This document shows positions 23,429 to 31,533 of a stretch of DNA of 48,566 nucleotides, in pieces. The notes under the pieces are model-generated. The model saw only the letters and a list, made by a program, of their open reading frames with translations. It had not been told where the DNA came from and ran no database searches. Position numbers and translations under genes: made by a program. Source of the DNA: an uncultured Paracoccaceae bacterium (lineage in GTDB: Bacteria; Pseudomonadota; Alphaproteobacteria; Rhodobacterales; Rhodobacteraceae); NCBI GenBank assembly GCA_938002605.1, contig CALLAF010000028.1:1-48566 (forward strand), in the 5' to 3' direction. Numbering within the stretch: position 1 is the first letter of the stretch; the number at the start of each line of letters is the position of its first letter.

Positions 23429-24055
23429 TCACAAGGGCATGCCGAGCCGCTGTTTTGCCTCGGCGTGTAGTTTGTAATGCGCGGGAATCTGAAGCACCTT
23501 GCGCAGAAAATCGTCAGAAAACCCGCGAAGATAGGCGCGCATATTGTCGATGATCGTCACCTGTGGCCCTTCAAACGGCTGGTAGAGCACCTGCATGCCT
23601 GCTGTTACAGTTCCGCCACGCAAGACCCGTGCATAGGCGCCGGGGCGCTCTGCGGCGTAGAAATCTTTGATCGCTTTGCCGCTGCCGATATGGGCAGCAT
23701 AGGTTGCACAAGGGATACGAGGCGAGGTGATTTGCAACAGAACATCACCAATCACAAGCATATCGCCAATCACCAAATCTGCGCTGCAAAGGTCAGATAT
23801 CAAAAGGTTTTCACCAAAAAAACCGGGCGGGGCAGGGCGATCCAATTTGACCTCCCACCAAAGCCTGTCTTCTTCACCGAAAATATAAACAGCTTGATCT
23901 ACACCGCCGTGATGTTTGGTGTCGCAGATCACATCGCCAACAAGACCTTGGTCAGTGATCTGGGCGGATGGCACGGGCTTTTTGAAATGCCCTGTTAAGC
24001 CTGATTTCGCGGGTGTGGGTTCGGCCTTGCCGATCTGGATGCTTAGCAGTTCCAT
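23429..24055 (-). CDS. MOSC-domain protein, YiiM-like
   Basis: 208 residues with a MOSC fold (molybdenum cofactor sulfurase C-terminal type), a domain that carries sulfur for molybdenum cofactor reactions or reduces N-hydroxylated compounds. The YiiM-type features are KHHGGVDQAVYIF near 47-59, PPGFFGENLL, LLQITSPRIPCATYAAHIG with the conserved Cys, and a helical C-terminal part. Its ATG directly abuts the VWA stop, with no gap. A second, unrelated MOSC gene lies at 34519. No molybdoenzyme is nearby, so its substrate is unknown. Confidence 0.85.
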   Translation of the reverse strand: MELLSIQIGKAEPTPAKSGLTGHFKKPVPSAQITDQGLVGDVICDTKHHGGVDQAVYIFGEEDRLWWEVKLDRPAPPGFFGENLLISDLCSADLVIGDMLVIGDVLLQITSPRIPCATYAAHIGSGKAIKDFYAAERPGAYARVLRGGTVTAGMQVLYQPFEGPQVTIIDNMRAYLRGFSDDFLRKVLQIPAHYKLHAEAKQRLGMPL

Positions 24056-25243
24056 TTAGCGCCCCAGTGATTTCATACCAGTTTCGATTCCCGCCAAGGT
24101 CATTGGCACCATTCGGTCCGCGCCAAAGATATCTTGGATCATTTGGATGGATTGCGTGTACCCCCAATAGCGTTCGTCCGTTGGATTGATCCACAGATGC
24201 TGCGGCCATTGTTCACGTGCGCGCGTTAGCCATGTTTCACCCGTTTCAGCGTTCCAATGTTCATTTGCGCCGCCCTTATAGGCGATTTCATAGGGGGACA
24301 TGCTGGCGTCACCGACGAAAATGCATTTGTAGTCAGACCCGTAGGTGCGCAATACGTCCCAAGTTGGGGTCTGGGCATCCCAGCGGCGGGCATTGTCGCG
24401 CCAGACACCCTCGTAAAGGCAGTTGTGGAAATAGAAATGTTCGAAATGCTTGAATTCGGATTTTGCGGCGCTGAACAGTTCCTCGACGAGCTTGATATGC
24501 GGGTCCATTGATCCGCCGATATCTAAGAAAAGCAGGACCTTCACCGCGTTGCGTCGCTCTGGCCGCGTTTGTACGTCAAGATAACCATTTTCAGCCGTGG
24601 CACGGATGGTCTCTGACAGGTCTAATTCATCATGGGCCCCGTCGCGGGCCCAGCGACGCAGCCGTTTGAGCGCAACTTTGATATTGCGGGTGCCCAGTTC
24701 AACGCTGTCATCCAGATTGCGAAATTCGCGTCTGTCCCAGACTTTGGTGGCACGTTGGTGACGGCTTTCAGCCTGACCGATCCGCACACCTTCGGGATTG
24801 TAACCATAGGCACCAAAGGGCGATGTGCCCGCAGTGCCGACCCATTTATTGCCGCCTTGATGTCGGCCTTTTTGTTCTTCGAGCCGTTTTTTGAGCGTCT
24901 CCATCAGCTTATCAAAGCCACCCAATGCGTCGATTTCCGCTTTTTCTGCGGCGCTTAGATGCTTTTCCGCCAGTTTTTCAAGCCAATCTGCGGGAATATC
25001 AACGGCCTTCATCACGGCCTCTGGTGGGATCGAGTCTAGCCCGGCGAATGTTGCGGCAAAGGCGCGGTCGAATTTATCAAGATTACGTTCATCTTTGACC
25101 ATGATCGTGCGCGCAAGATAGTAAAACGTATCAATATCATAAGTCGCGAGCCCTGCTTGCATGCCTTCGAGAAAAGCCAAAAATTCGCGCAGCGATACTG
25201 GCACCGTATGTTTGCGCAAATTGTCAAAGAAGGGCAGGAACAT
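24056..25243 (-). CDS. CoxE-like VWA-domain protein
   Basis: 395 residues. The N-terminal half is helical (FLPFFDNLRKHTVPVSLREF at the start is typical of the CoxE/YehP-like group). A Gly/Lys/Arg-rich linker near 115-165 leads to a von Willebrand A domain from about 230. Its metal site reads DIGGSMD at 241-247, with Gly replacing the first Ser of the usual DxSxS, a change seen in this group. Such proteins act with a MoxR AAA ATPase to insert metals or remodel target proteins. The moxR gene heads the same operon 2 kb upstream. The start is 3 nt after the stop of a 56-residue membrane protein gene. Confidence 0.88.
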   Translation of the reverse strand: MFLPFFDNLRKHTVPVSLREFLAFLEGMQAGLATYDIDTFYYLARTIMVKDERNLDKFDRAFAATFAGLDSIPPEAVMKAVDIPADWLEKLAEKHLSAAEKAEIDALGGFDKLMETLKKRLEEQKGRHQGGNKWVGTAGTSPFGAYGYNPEGVRIGQAESRHQRATKVWDRREFRNLDDSVELGTRNIKVALKRLRRWARDGAHDELDLSETIRATAENGYLDVQTRPERRNAVKVLLFLDIGGSMDPHIKLVEELFSAAKSEFKHFEHFYFHNCLYEGVWRDNARRWDAQTPTWDVLRTYGSDYKCIFVGDASMSPYEIAYKGGANEHWNAETGETWLTRAREQWPQHLWINPTDERYWGYTQSIQMIQDIFGADRMVPMTLAGIETGMKSLGR

Positions 25244-25246
25244 GGG

Positions 25247-25417
25247 CTATGTTAGGCTGCGTTCAATGAAGATGAGGGTGAACAGGCCGATCAGCCCAAA
25301 GATGATCGAAAATACGATGGCCCATTGCGCGATGTCTTTGCCTGACCCACCGCGTAGTTTGGCGCGCAAGCCCCCCAAAACAGCCCCAAATACCAGTCCA
25401 ACGAGCGGAAAAACCAT
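25247..25417 (-). CDS. 56-residue membrane protein in the MoxR/VWA operon
   Basis: A small frame starts with ATG at 25417, preceded by AGAGGT and a nearby AAGGG, and ends with TAG at 25247. It encodes two hydrophobic helices (residues 2-17 and 31-50) joined by a basic loop (RAKLRGGSGKDIAQ), with a short charged tail. It fits exactly between the DUF2927 gene (15-nt gap) and the VWA gene (3-nt gap), so it is almost certainly translated within this operon. I do not recognise the family. A role as a membrane adaptor for the MoxR/VWA pair is a guess from position. Confidence 0.7.
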   Translation of the reverse strand: MVFPLVGLVFGAVLGGLRAKLRGGSGKDIAQWAIVFSIIFGLIGLFTLIFIERSLT

Positions 25418-25432
25418 ACCTCTAACCCTTTG

Positions 25433-26785
25433 TTAGCTTGGATTGTCACGCGCAAGCGACGCGATTTCATTGAGCCGGTCGATGACCTCGTCCCGGCTGC
25501 CAAACCCGTAACGCCCCCATGCCAGACTGTCCAGCCGAAGTGCAGCCCCGGCCTCTGTGTTGCCTTGCTGATCAAGCGCCTCTGCTTTGAACATCATGAG
25601 CTGGGCCAAAAGCGCCGCGTTTTCGTGCCGCTGAGCAGTGGGGATGGCTTGATCAACGATCCGGATCGTCGTTTGCGGGTCACGTGCAATCAGCGTCGCT
25701 GCGGCAAGCTGCACGGCGACATGGGCCGCATGGATATCCATGATGCGGTTTTGCGAATAGGCCCGGTTCGCCGCGTTAAACGCATAAAGCGCTTGGGACG
25801 CGTCATTGCTGATTTGCAGGCGCCCATAGGCGTAATAGGCAAAGCCTTCGCGCGCGCCAGACCAACCTACTTGTCCACCAATATCGATGGCGCGTGCGGC
25901 CGCAGCGCGCCGCGCAGACAAACTGCCTTTGCCGCCTAGCGCGGTTTCCATCGCCGATTTCCATGACCGGGGCGTGGCCGGTTCAACGGACCCGCCGCCG
26001 CGTTGCCCGGCGGGATTGATCCGTGCCAAAATACCGGGAATACGGCTAGCCGCCTGCGCGCGGGTCATGCCGTTTTGAAGCTGATCATCGTAAAACGCGC
26101 GCAAGATCAACGTGTCGAAACCTGTTAGAACGGCATGGATATTGTCATCATTATAAACGGAATCAGGCAGACGGTAGAGATCGTTGAGCGGCCCAAGCGC
26201 TTGGGCCAATTCTTCGTGCATACAGTCGCGGGCTTCTTGCGGGGGGATGCCTGCGGGGATGAAAATCGCAGCGTGTTCACGCTGTGTCAGCGTCGTCCAA
26301 TCCAGCGCGCCATTGCGCCGCGAGCGTTGCAATTCAGCCCAGCTTTGCACGCGGGGCACCACAAAACACGCCGCGTTTGGTGCCGCACGCCGCATCTGTG
26401 CCGGAGAAATGATTTCGATGACGATGTTCGCATGCGCGGCATTGCTACGCGAGATGTCGATCCGTGCCTCATTACGAAGTCGCACCAATAGCGCATCAAG
26501 ATCGCGGTCCATATAGCTTGGGAAATTGCCAGCCGCGCGTACAGTGATAGGTTCTTCAAAACGGGTTAAAACGGGTAGGGCTTGCCCGGTTTCCATTTGA
26601 AACGCGAGGTCAAGAAAATCCCCAGCGATTTCGGAGTTCGGGCGTTGCGGCGCGGTCGGTGTCGGCGCGCCAAAGCTGCGCATTTGCGGAAACACCAAAA
26701 GCGTGGGTTGGGGGGCTTGCGTGGCGTCGGGCGCTGGGGCGCAGGCCGTTAAACATGCAAATGCAAAGGCAGCGAAGCGATTCAT
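25433..26785 (-). CDS. DUF2927 lipoprotein
   Basis: 450-residue envelope protein. The signal ends in LTACAPAP, a lipobox with Cys15. The DUF2927 domain covers about 50-270. Its best mark is the protease-like helix CMHEELAQALGPLNDL near 188-203, followed by YRLPDSVYNDDN. The HEExxQ layout resembles a zinc-peptidase motif, but activity is not known. The C-terminal part (about 290-450) is Ala-rich and helical, with repeated AYxxN/A-type segments suggesting TPR-like repeats. Its start overlaps the GNAT stop by 4 nt. Function unknown; location between moxR and the VWA gene suggests a target or partner at the envelope. Confidence 0.78.
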   Translation of the reverse strand: MNRFAAFAFACLTACAPAPDATQAPQPTLLVFPQMRSFGAPTPTAPQRPNSEIAGDFLDLAFQMETGQALPVLTRFEEPITVRAAGNFPSYMDRDLDALLVRLRNEARIDISRSNAAHANIVIEIISPAQMRRAAPNAACFVVPRVQSWAELQRSRRNGALDWTTLTQREHAAIFIPAGIPPQEARDCMHEELAQALGPLNDLYRLPDSVYNDDNIHAVLTGFDTLILRAFYDDQLQNGMTRAQAASRIPGILARINPAGQRGGGSVEPATPRSWKSAMETALGGKGSLSARRAAAARAIDIGGQVGWSGAREGFAYYAYGRLQISNDASQALYAFNAANRAYSQNRIMDIHAAHVAVQLAAATLIARDPQTTIRIVDQAIPTAQRHENAALLAQLMMFKAEALDQQGNTEAGAALRLDSLAWGRYGFGSRDEVIDRLNEIASLARDNPS

Positions 26786-27231
26786 GCGGGCCGCTGATAT
26801 TTGATAAAGTTGGTTAATGTGCCTACGCGATCATAAAGTTGACGACCCGCGTGGTTGTCTTCTTGGGTTAGCCAATACACGTTTGGTGCACCCTGTGTAT
26901 CGGCGGCGGCATAGGCAGCTTCGATCAACTGTCGGCCAACACCCGTACCACGCACATGCGGCGCGGCAAACAGATCTTGCAAATAGCAGACGTTTTCAAT
27001 GCGCCAGCAATGTCGATGAAACAAGAAATGGACAAGCCCAACGGGCACGTCGTTTTGCACAGCCAAGAACCCGTTAAAATCCTGCGGATCATCGTTCAGC
27101 AATCGCGTGAACGTCATGTCGTAAACATCTGAAGACAGTGATGTTTTGTAAAAGGTCAGGTAATCCGAGCAAAGTGCCGCCCAAGCGGGTTTGTCCGTTT
27201 CACGGAGGGGGCGAATTATCGTCTGTGTCAT
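26782..27231 (-). CDS. GNAT-family N-acetyltransferase
   Basis: 149 residues from the ATG at 27231, which has GGGG 9 nt upstream; the frame could extend to 27261 without a ribosome site. The acetyl-CoA site is VRGTGVGRQLIEAA, matching the RxxGxG/A motif, and YWLTQEDNHAGRQLYDRVG is the typical final strand-helix. The small size suggests acetylation of an amine on a small molecule, antibiotic-like compound or protein N-terminus; no substrate can be assigned. It follows moxR by 65 bp and overlaps the DUF2927 start by 4 nt. Confidence 0.85.
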   Translation of the reverse strand: MTQTIIRPLRETDKPAWAALCSDYLTFYKTSLSSDVYDMTFTRLLNDDPQDFNGFLAVQNDVPVGLVHFLFHRHCWRIENVCYLQDLFAAPHVRGTGVGRQLIEAAYAAADTQGAPNVYWLTQEDNHAGRQLYDRVGTLTNFIKYQRPA

Positions 27232-27296
27232 GTCTTTTTGCCCCTTCATTGTGGCGACCATAAACTGGTTTCGCGCAGGTTCCAGTCAAATTGCCG

Positions 27297-28139
27297 TTAG
27301 CGGCCTGAACGCGCCATAAAGGCGAGCCGTTCAAACAGGTGGACATCTTGTTCGTTCTTCAGCAGCGCACCGTGCAGTTTTGGCAACGCATTCGCCCCAT
27401 CGCGCTTAAGATCTTCGGGGGTTAGGTCTTCGGCCAACAGCAGTTTGAGCCAATCCAACACCTCGGAGGTCGATGGTTTCTTTTTCAACCCGGCCGTATC
27501 GCGGATTTCATAAAACTGCGTGAGCGCGGTACTCAGAAGCGCGTCTTTGATATCGGGGAAATGCACCGCAACGATTTTGCGTAATGTATCGATGTCAGGA
27601 AACTGGATATAGTGGAAAAAGCAGCGGCGCAAAAATGCGTCGGGCAATTCTTTTTCGTTGTTTGATGTGATGATGATCAGGGGGCGGTGGTTGGCGCGGA
27701 CGGTTTCACCTGTCTCATAGACGTGGAACTCCATCCGGTCCAATTCCTGCAAAAGATCATTGGGGAATTCGATATCGGCCTTGTCGATTTCGTCGATGAG
27801 CAGCACGGATTGTGCGGGGGCGGCAAATGCCTGCCAGAGTTTTCCCTTTTTGATGTAATTGCCCACATCATTCACTTTGGCATCGCCCAATTGGCTGTCG
27901 CGCAACCGGCTTACTGCGTCATATTCGTACAGGCCCTGCTGTGCTTTGGTTGTGGATTTAATGTTCCACTCAATCATGGGCATATTTAGGGCTGTGCTGA
28001 CCTGACGCGCCAATTCTGTTTTGCCCGTGCCTGGCTCGCCTTTAACGAGCAGCGGGCGCTGCAATGTCATCGCCGCGTTCACTGCGACCCGCAGGTCGGT
28101 TGTCGCAACGTAAGTGTCGGTGCCTGTAAACTTCATCAA
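27297..28139 (-). CDS. MoxR-family AAA ATPase
   Basis: 280-residue AAA+ chaperone-like ATPase. Walker A is GEPGTGKT at 34-41, Walker B is LLIDEIDKAD near 113-122, and sensor 1 lies in IIITSNNEKELP. The Arg pair in FLRRCFFHY follows. This is the single-domain MoxR class that works with VWA proteins; a CoxE-like VWA gene lies in the same run. It is the first gene of a seven-gene minus-strand operon and diverges from dksA across a 183-bp gap in which I see no strong operator. Confidence 0.93.
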   Translation of the reverse strand: MMKFTGTDTYVATTDLRVAVNAAMTLQRPLLVKGEPGTGKTELARQVSTALNMPMIEWNIKSTTKAQQGLYEYDAVSRLRDSQLGDAKVNDVGNYIKKGKLWQAFAAPAQSVLLIDEIDKADIEFPNDLLQELDRMEFHVYETGETVRANHRPLIIITSNNEKELPDAFLRRCFFHYIQFPDIDTLRKIVAVHFPDIKDALLSTALTQFYEIRDTAGLKKKPSTSEVLDWLKLLLAEDLTPEDLKRDGANALPKLHGALLKNEQDVHLFERLAFMARSGR

Positions 28140-28322
28140 GGTAAATCCAATTATTGTGTGGGCAATCTAACAGGTCGGTCGCGATCATCAACAACGCATG
28201 AACGTTAAAATCAGGGGGTGACAGTTGCCAATTGAAGGAGTAAACCCCGCGTAATTATGGCCAAAAACTTGTCGCATTTGCATTGCCCAAAGGCCGCGCC
28301 GGAGAATAAATAAGGTATGACG

Positions 28323-28745
28323 ATGAAAGCCGAAACGTTTCTGCCCGAAGACTATACCCCCGCCGATAATGAACCGTTCATGAACGAACGCCAGACGGAA
28401 TATTTCCGTCGCAAGCTTTTGAACTGGAAGGCGGAATTGGTCGAAGATACCCGCGATACAGTCGCCGGTATGAAAGATCAGACCCGCAATATTCCTGATG
28501 TGGCTGATCGCGCGTCCGAGGAAACAGATCGTTCGCTTGAACTGCGCACACGCGACCGCCAGCGCAAGCTTGTGACTAAGATCGACGCCGCCCTACGCCG
28601 CATCGACGAAGGTGAATATGGCTATTGCGAAATGACCGGAGAGCCGATCTCGCTCAAGCGGTTGGATGCACGTCCAATAGCTACCATGAGCCTTGAGGCA
28701 CAAGAGCGCCATGAACGTCGCGAAAAGGTACACCGCGACGACTAA
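28323..28745 (+). CDS. dksA: DksA-type RNA polymerase-binding regulator, single-cysteine form
   Basis: Binds the RNA polymerase secondary channel and works with ppGpp to control rRNA and amino acid promoters. The 140 residues hold the coiled coil with the tip residues that correspond to E. coli Asp71, Asp74 and Ala76 (Asp59, Asp62, Ala64 in PDVADRASEE). The globular domain lacks the four-cysteine zinc site: only Cys102 remains in YGYCEMTGE, and the second CxxC pair reads TMSLEA. Such zinc-free forms are typical of Rhodobacterales. The ATG at 28323 is used because AAGG lies 7 nt upstream; another ATG is at 28317. Confidence 0.93.
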   Translation: MKAETFLPEDYTPADNEPFMNERQTEYFRRKLLNWKAELVEDTRDTVAGMKDQTRNIPDVADRASEETDRSLELRTRDRQRKLVTKIDAALRRIDEGEYGYCEMTGEPISLKRLDARPIATMSLEAQERHERREKVHRDD

Positions 28746-28746
28746 G

Positions 28747-29895
28747 ATGCATAACAACGCAAATCGCAACGTCGCCATTATTGGTGGCGGGATAGGGGGG
28801 CTGACTGCAGCCCTCGCGTTCGCACAGCAAGGTGCTGTTGTCACCGTCTATGAACAAGCCCCCGCCTTGACCGAGGTCGGCGCCGGGATACAGATTACCC
28901 CAAACGGTATGCGCGCGCTTTATGCGCTTGGGCTTGATAAGGCGATCAACCTCACTGGGCTGCGGGCCGAGGCCGTCGTTCCAGTGGATGCACTGACCGG
29001 AAATGAGATCACTCGGTTTGATCTCTCATCCCAATCGCCGGCCTACCGTTTCTTTCATCGTGCAGCTTTGATCGACCTGCTTGCGCGCGCGTGCGCCGCC
29101 AATGGCGTGACTGTGCAGCTCAATGCCAAGATTGCAGATGTGCAGGTTGATGGGTCGTTTCTGGCGGGCGGCACACAGGTGCGCCCTGATTTGACGATTG
29201 GTGCCGACGGGCTGCATTCAACAGTGCGCAGTGTCATCAACAAACCAGCGGCACCGTTTTTTACGGGGCAGGTCGCTTGGCGGGCGCTGGTAAAGACAAC
29301 GGATGCCGATCCGGTTGCCCGTATCTGGATGGCGCCGGGTCGCCATGTTGTGACCTACCCGCTCTCGGGTGGGCGGTTAAATATCGTCGCCGTGCAGCAA
29401 CGTAGCCAATGGGCGGATGAAGGTTGGAACCACCCTGATGATCCCGGCAATCTGCGCCACGTCTTTGCGGATTGCCATTGGAGCATGAAATCCATTCTTG
29501 CCGATGTCGAAAAGGTCAATCTTTGGGGGCTGTTCCGGCACCCAGTGGCGCAGCGGTGGCAGATGGGGACACTAGCGATTTTGGGCGATGCCGCGCACCC
29601 GACGCTGCCGTTTTTGGCGCAGGGCGCGAATCTTGCGATCGAAGATGCGTATGTTTTGGCGCAGTCTTGTGACGCGCATGACACCTTGTCGACGGGTCTG
29701 CGCATTTACCAGCAAGCACGTCGAGATCGGGTGATCCGTGCAATTAAGGTGGCCAACGCTAACGCGCGCAACTATCACTTTTCGGGTGTAAAGCGCCGTG
29801 TTGCACATGGCGGGTTGCGCGCGATGGGGGCGGTGGCACCCAAGGCGTTTTTAAACCGCTTATCATGGCTTTATGATTTTGATGTCAGCGCCTAG
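28747..29895 (+). CDS. FAD-dependent aromatic-ring-type monooxygenase
   Basis: A 382-residue group A flavoprotein monooxygenase, related to salicylate and 3-hydroxybenzoate hydroxylases. The FAD fold starts with IGGGIGGLTAALAF at about 13-26; the second motif is IGADGLHSTVRS near 155; the third is ILGDAAHPTLPFLAQGAN near 277. The substrate is not predictable; proteins with this placement after dksA are often annotated only as FAD-dependent monooxygenases. The ATG at 28747 starts one base after the dksA stop; an earlier in-frame start inside dksA has no better ribosome site. Its stop overlaps the convergent small secreted protein gene within CTAG. Confidence 0.85.
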   Translation: MHNNANRNVAIIGGGIGGLTAALAFAQQGAVVTVYEQAPALTEVGAGIQITPNGMRALYALGLDKAINLTGLRAEAVVPVDALTGNEITRFDLSSQSPAYRFFHRAALIDLLARACAANGVTVQLNAKIADVQVDGSFLAGGTQVRPDLTIGADGLHSTVRSVINKPAAPFFTGQVAWRALVKTTDADPVARIWMAPGRHVVTYPLSGGRLNIVAVQQRSQWADEGWNHPDDPGNLRHVFADCHWSMKSILADVEKVNLWGLFRHPVAQRWQMGTLAILGDAAHPTLPFLAQGANLAIEDAYVLAQSCDAHDTLSTGLRIYQQARRDRVIRAIKVANANARNYHFSGVKRRVAHGGLRAMGAVAPKAFLNRLSWLYDFDVSA

Positions 29896-30221
29896 CGGAA
29901 ATAGTAATTCGCCTGATAAGTGACCTGTTCAAGCACTTCAAAACTACTGAAATCAACACGGTAGACGTCATCTTCGATACGAATATAGACCCAGCCATCG
30001 CGCACCGGGGGAAACCCGTAGTACCCGGCATTCATCATGATCGAATGTTCGCCACGGGTAAGATAACTGCCAATTTCAACCGGGCTTGGGCGTGGGGCGG
30101 CAGAGGATTCTGGCACCGACACACAGCCAGCCCCTGTTGACGCCATCGCGCATTGCGCCGCCGCAAACGAAGGGCTTAGCGCGGTCAAAAATGTGACCAT
30201 CAATGTGGTTTTATTGAGCAT
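29892..30221 (-). CDS. Small secreted protein, possibly RcnB-like
   Basis: 109 residues with a clear signal peptide (hydrophobic core 8-20, likely cut after AAA-Q near 22). Two close cysteines follow (CAMASTGAGC). The mature end contains a turn-rich segment and then GWVYIRIEDDVYRVD, which resembles the RcnB family pattern of a WVRVGDD strand after a proline-rich loop; RcnB helps keep periplasmic metal levels. The match is partial. The ATG has AAGGAG upstream. A palindrome (30252-30270) lies before it, so expression is probably regulated. Confidence 0.65.
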   Translation of the reverse strand: MLNKTTLMVTFLTALSPSFAAAQCAMASTGAGCVSVPESSAAPRPSPVEIGSYLTRGEHSIMMNAGYYGFPPVRDGWVYIRIEDDVYRVDFSSFEVLEQVTYQANYYFR

Positions 30222-30251
30222 TTTACGATGCTCCTTACAAAATAAAATATA

Positions 30252-30270
30252 TAGATACCTAGTGTATCTA
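30252..30270. promoter_or_regulatory. TAGATAC inverted repeat upstream of the small secreted gene
   Basis: TAGATAC, CTAGT and GTATCTA form a perfect 7-bp inverted repeat of 19 bp. It lies about 30 bp before the secreted protein start and 6 bp after the 3' end of xth. AT-rich DNA with TATATT follows in the minus-strand direction. It fits an operator near the promoter; as a terminator for xth it would lack a GC-rich stem. Regulator unknown. Confidence 0.5.
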
Positions 30271-30275
30271 GGACC

Positions 30276-31076
30276 TTAAGCTGCGAGGTCAACCCAAACG
30301 GGCACGTGATCCGATGGGCGTTCGCGTCCGCGCACCGCAGATTCTATCCAGCAATTATTCAACAAATCCGCGCATTGTGGGGTCAAAAGAAAGTGATCAA
30401 TGCGGATTCCGTTGTTTTTTTCCCACGCACCAGCCTGATAATCCCAGAATGAATAGTGGCCAGCGCCCGTTTCAACCGACCGAAAGGCCTCGGTAAATCC
30501 AAGGTTCACGATCTTACGAAATGCGGCCCGGCTTTCGGGGCGAAACAGTGCGTCGTCTGTCCAAAGCTCTGGGCGCGCTGCATCCTCGGGTTGTGGGATG
30601 ATGTTGTAGTCTCCGGCCATCAGCGCGGGCACTTCTTCAGCAAGCAATTCTTGCGCGCGCGCATGCAGGCGATCCATCCAACGTAGTTTGTAATCATATT
30701 TGGGGCCGGGGGCTGGGTTGCCATTGGGCAGATACAGCCCGCAAATCCGGATCGCGACATCGCCTACGACAGTCGCTTCGATATAGCGCGCCTCTTCGTC
30801 GTCGATGCCTTCGCGCCCAGCACCCGCTGCACCGGGCAAGCCGCGGGTCACATCTTCAAGTGGCAGCTTGGAGAGAAGTGCGACGCCGTTGAACCCCTTT
30901 TGTCCGTGGGTTTCGACATTATACCCTTTTTCTTCAAGGGCTTCGCGCGGAAAACTATCGTCTTGGGATTTGATTTCTTGCAGGATCGCGACATCGGGAT
31001 TGGCATCATCTAGCCAATCAGTCAGCGCGTTCATCCGCGCCTTGATGCCGTTAATATTGAATGTCGCGATTTTCAT
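30276..31076 (-). CDS. xth: Exodeoxyribonuclease III
   Basis: Base-excision repair enzyme that cuts at abasic sites and removes 3' blocks. The 266-residue protein has the exonuclease III/AP-endonuclease fold: NINGIKAR at the start, LQEIKSQD with the metal Glu, GLYLPNGN, LMAGDYNIIPQPEDA and the final SDHVPVWVDL with the catalytic Asp-His. The ATG at 31076 is chosen for GAGGGA 9 nt upstream and for the usual MKIATFNING start; a longer frame to 31178 is unsupported. It follows erpA on the same strand with a 58-bp gap. Confidence 0.94.
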   Translation of the reverse strand: MKIATFNINGIKARMNALTDWLDDANPDVAILQEIKSQDDSFPREALEEKGYNVETHGQKGFNGVALLSKLPLEDVTRGLPGAAGAGREGIDDEEARYIEATVVGDVAIRICGLYLPNGNPAPGPKYDYKLRWMDRLHARAQELLAEEVPALMAGDYNIIPQPEDAARPELWTDDALFRPESRAAFRKIVNLGFTEAFRSVETGAGHYSFWDYQAGAWEKNNGIRIDHFLLTPQCADLLNNCWIESAVRGRERPSDHVPVWVDLAA

Positions 31077-31134
31077 GGCCAATCCCTCGTTTGGGCCAGT
31101 TTTGACGGACTGACCAGCAATGCACAAGGGCAGG

Positions 31135-31461
31135 CTACATTGAAAATGACGTCCCGCAGCCGCAAGATGATGCAGCATTGGGATTGTTAATCACAAAGCG
31201 CGCGCCGATAAGTTCTTCGGAAAAATCAATCGTCGCATCGGCCAGAAACGGCAAAGAAACGGCATCAATCACAACGGTTTCGCCTTGATCTGAAAGCGCA
31301 AGATCATCGTCTTTGACTTCATCAAGGTCGATTTCATACTGAAAACCAGAACATCCGCCGCCCTCAACCGCGATCCGCAGGGCTTTGCCTTGGGCCGCAG
31401 CGCCAATTTCGGCCAGCCGTTCAAATGCGCGCGGCGTTACTTTAGGAGGAATTGTCAGCAT
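31135..31461 (-). CDS. erpA: A-type iron-sulfur carrier (ErpA/IscA family)
   Basis: A 108-residue scaffold or carrier that delivers iron-sulfur clusters to target enzymes. The three conserved cysteines are present: Cys37 in GGGCSGFQY and Cys100 and Cys102 in SSCGCGTSFSM. The domain fills the whole protein, as is usual. It is divergent from dgt and upstream of xth. ErpA is the usual name in Rhodobacterales, but IscA and ErpA are hard to separate by sequence. Possible clients in the window include phosphogluconate dehydratase. Confidence 0.92.
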   Translation of the reverse strand: MLTIPPKVTPRAFERLAEIGAAAQGKALRIAVEGGGCSGFQYEIDLDEVKDDDLALSDQGETVVIDAVSLPFLADATIDFSEELIGARFVINNPNAASSCGCGTSFSM

Positions 31462-31533
31462 TTTGCGACCTATGCGTTTGTGTTCAATTGCAATATAGGG
31501 ATGTCAGGCAAGACGGACAAGACAGGCAAATCA

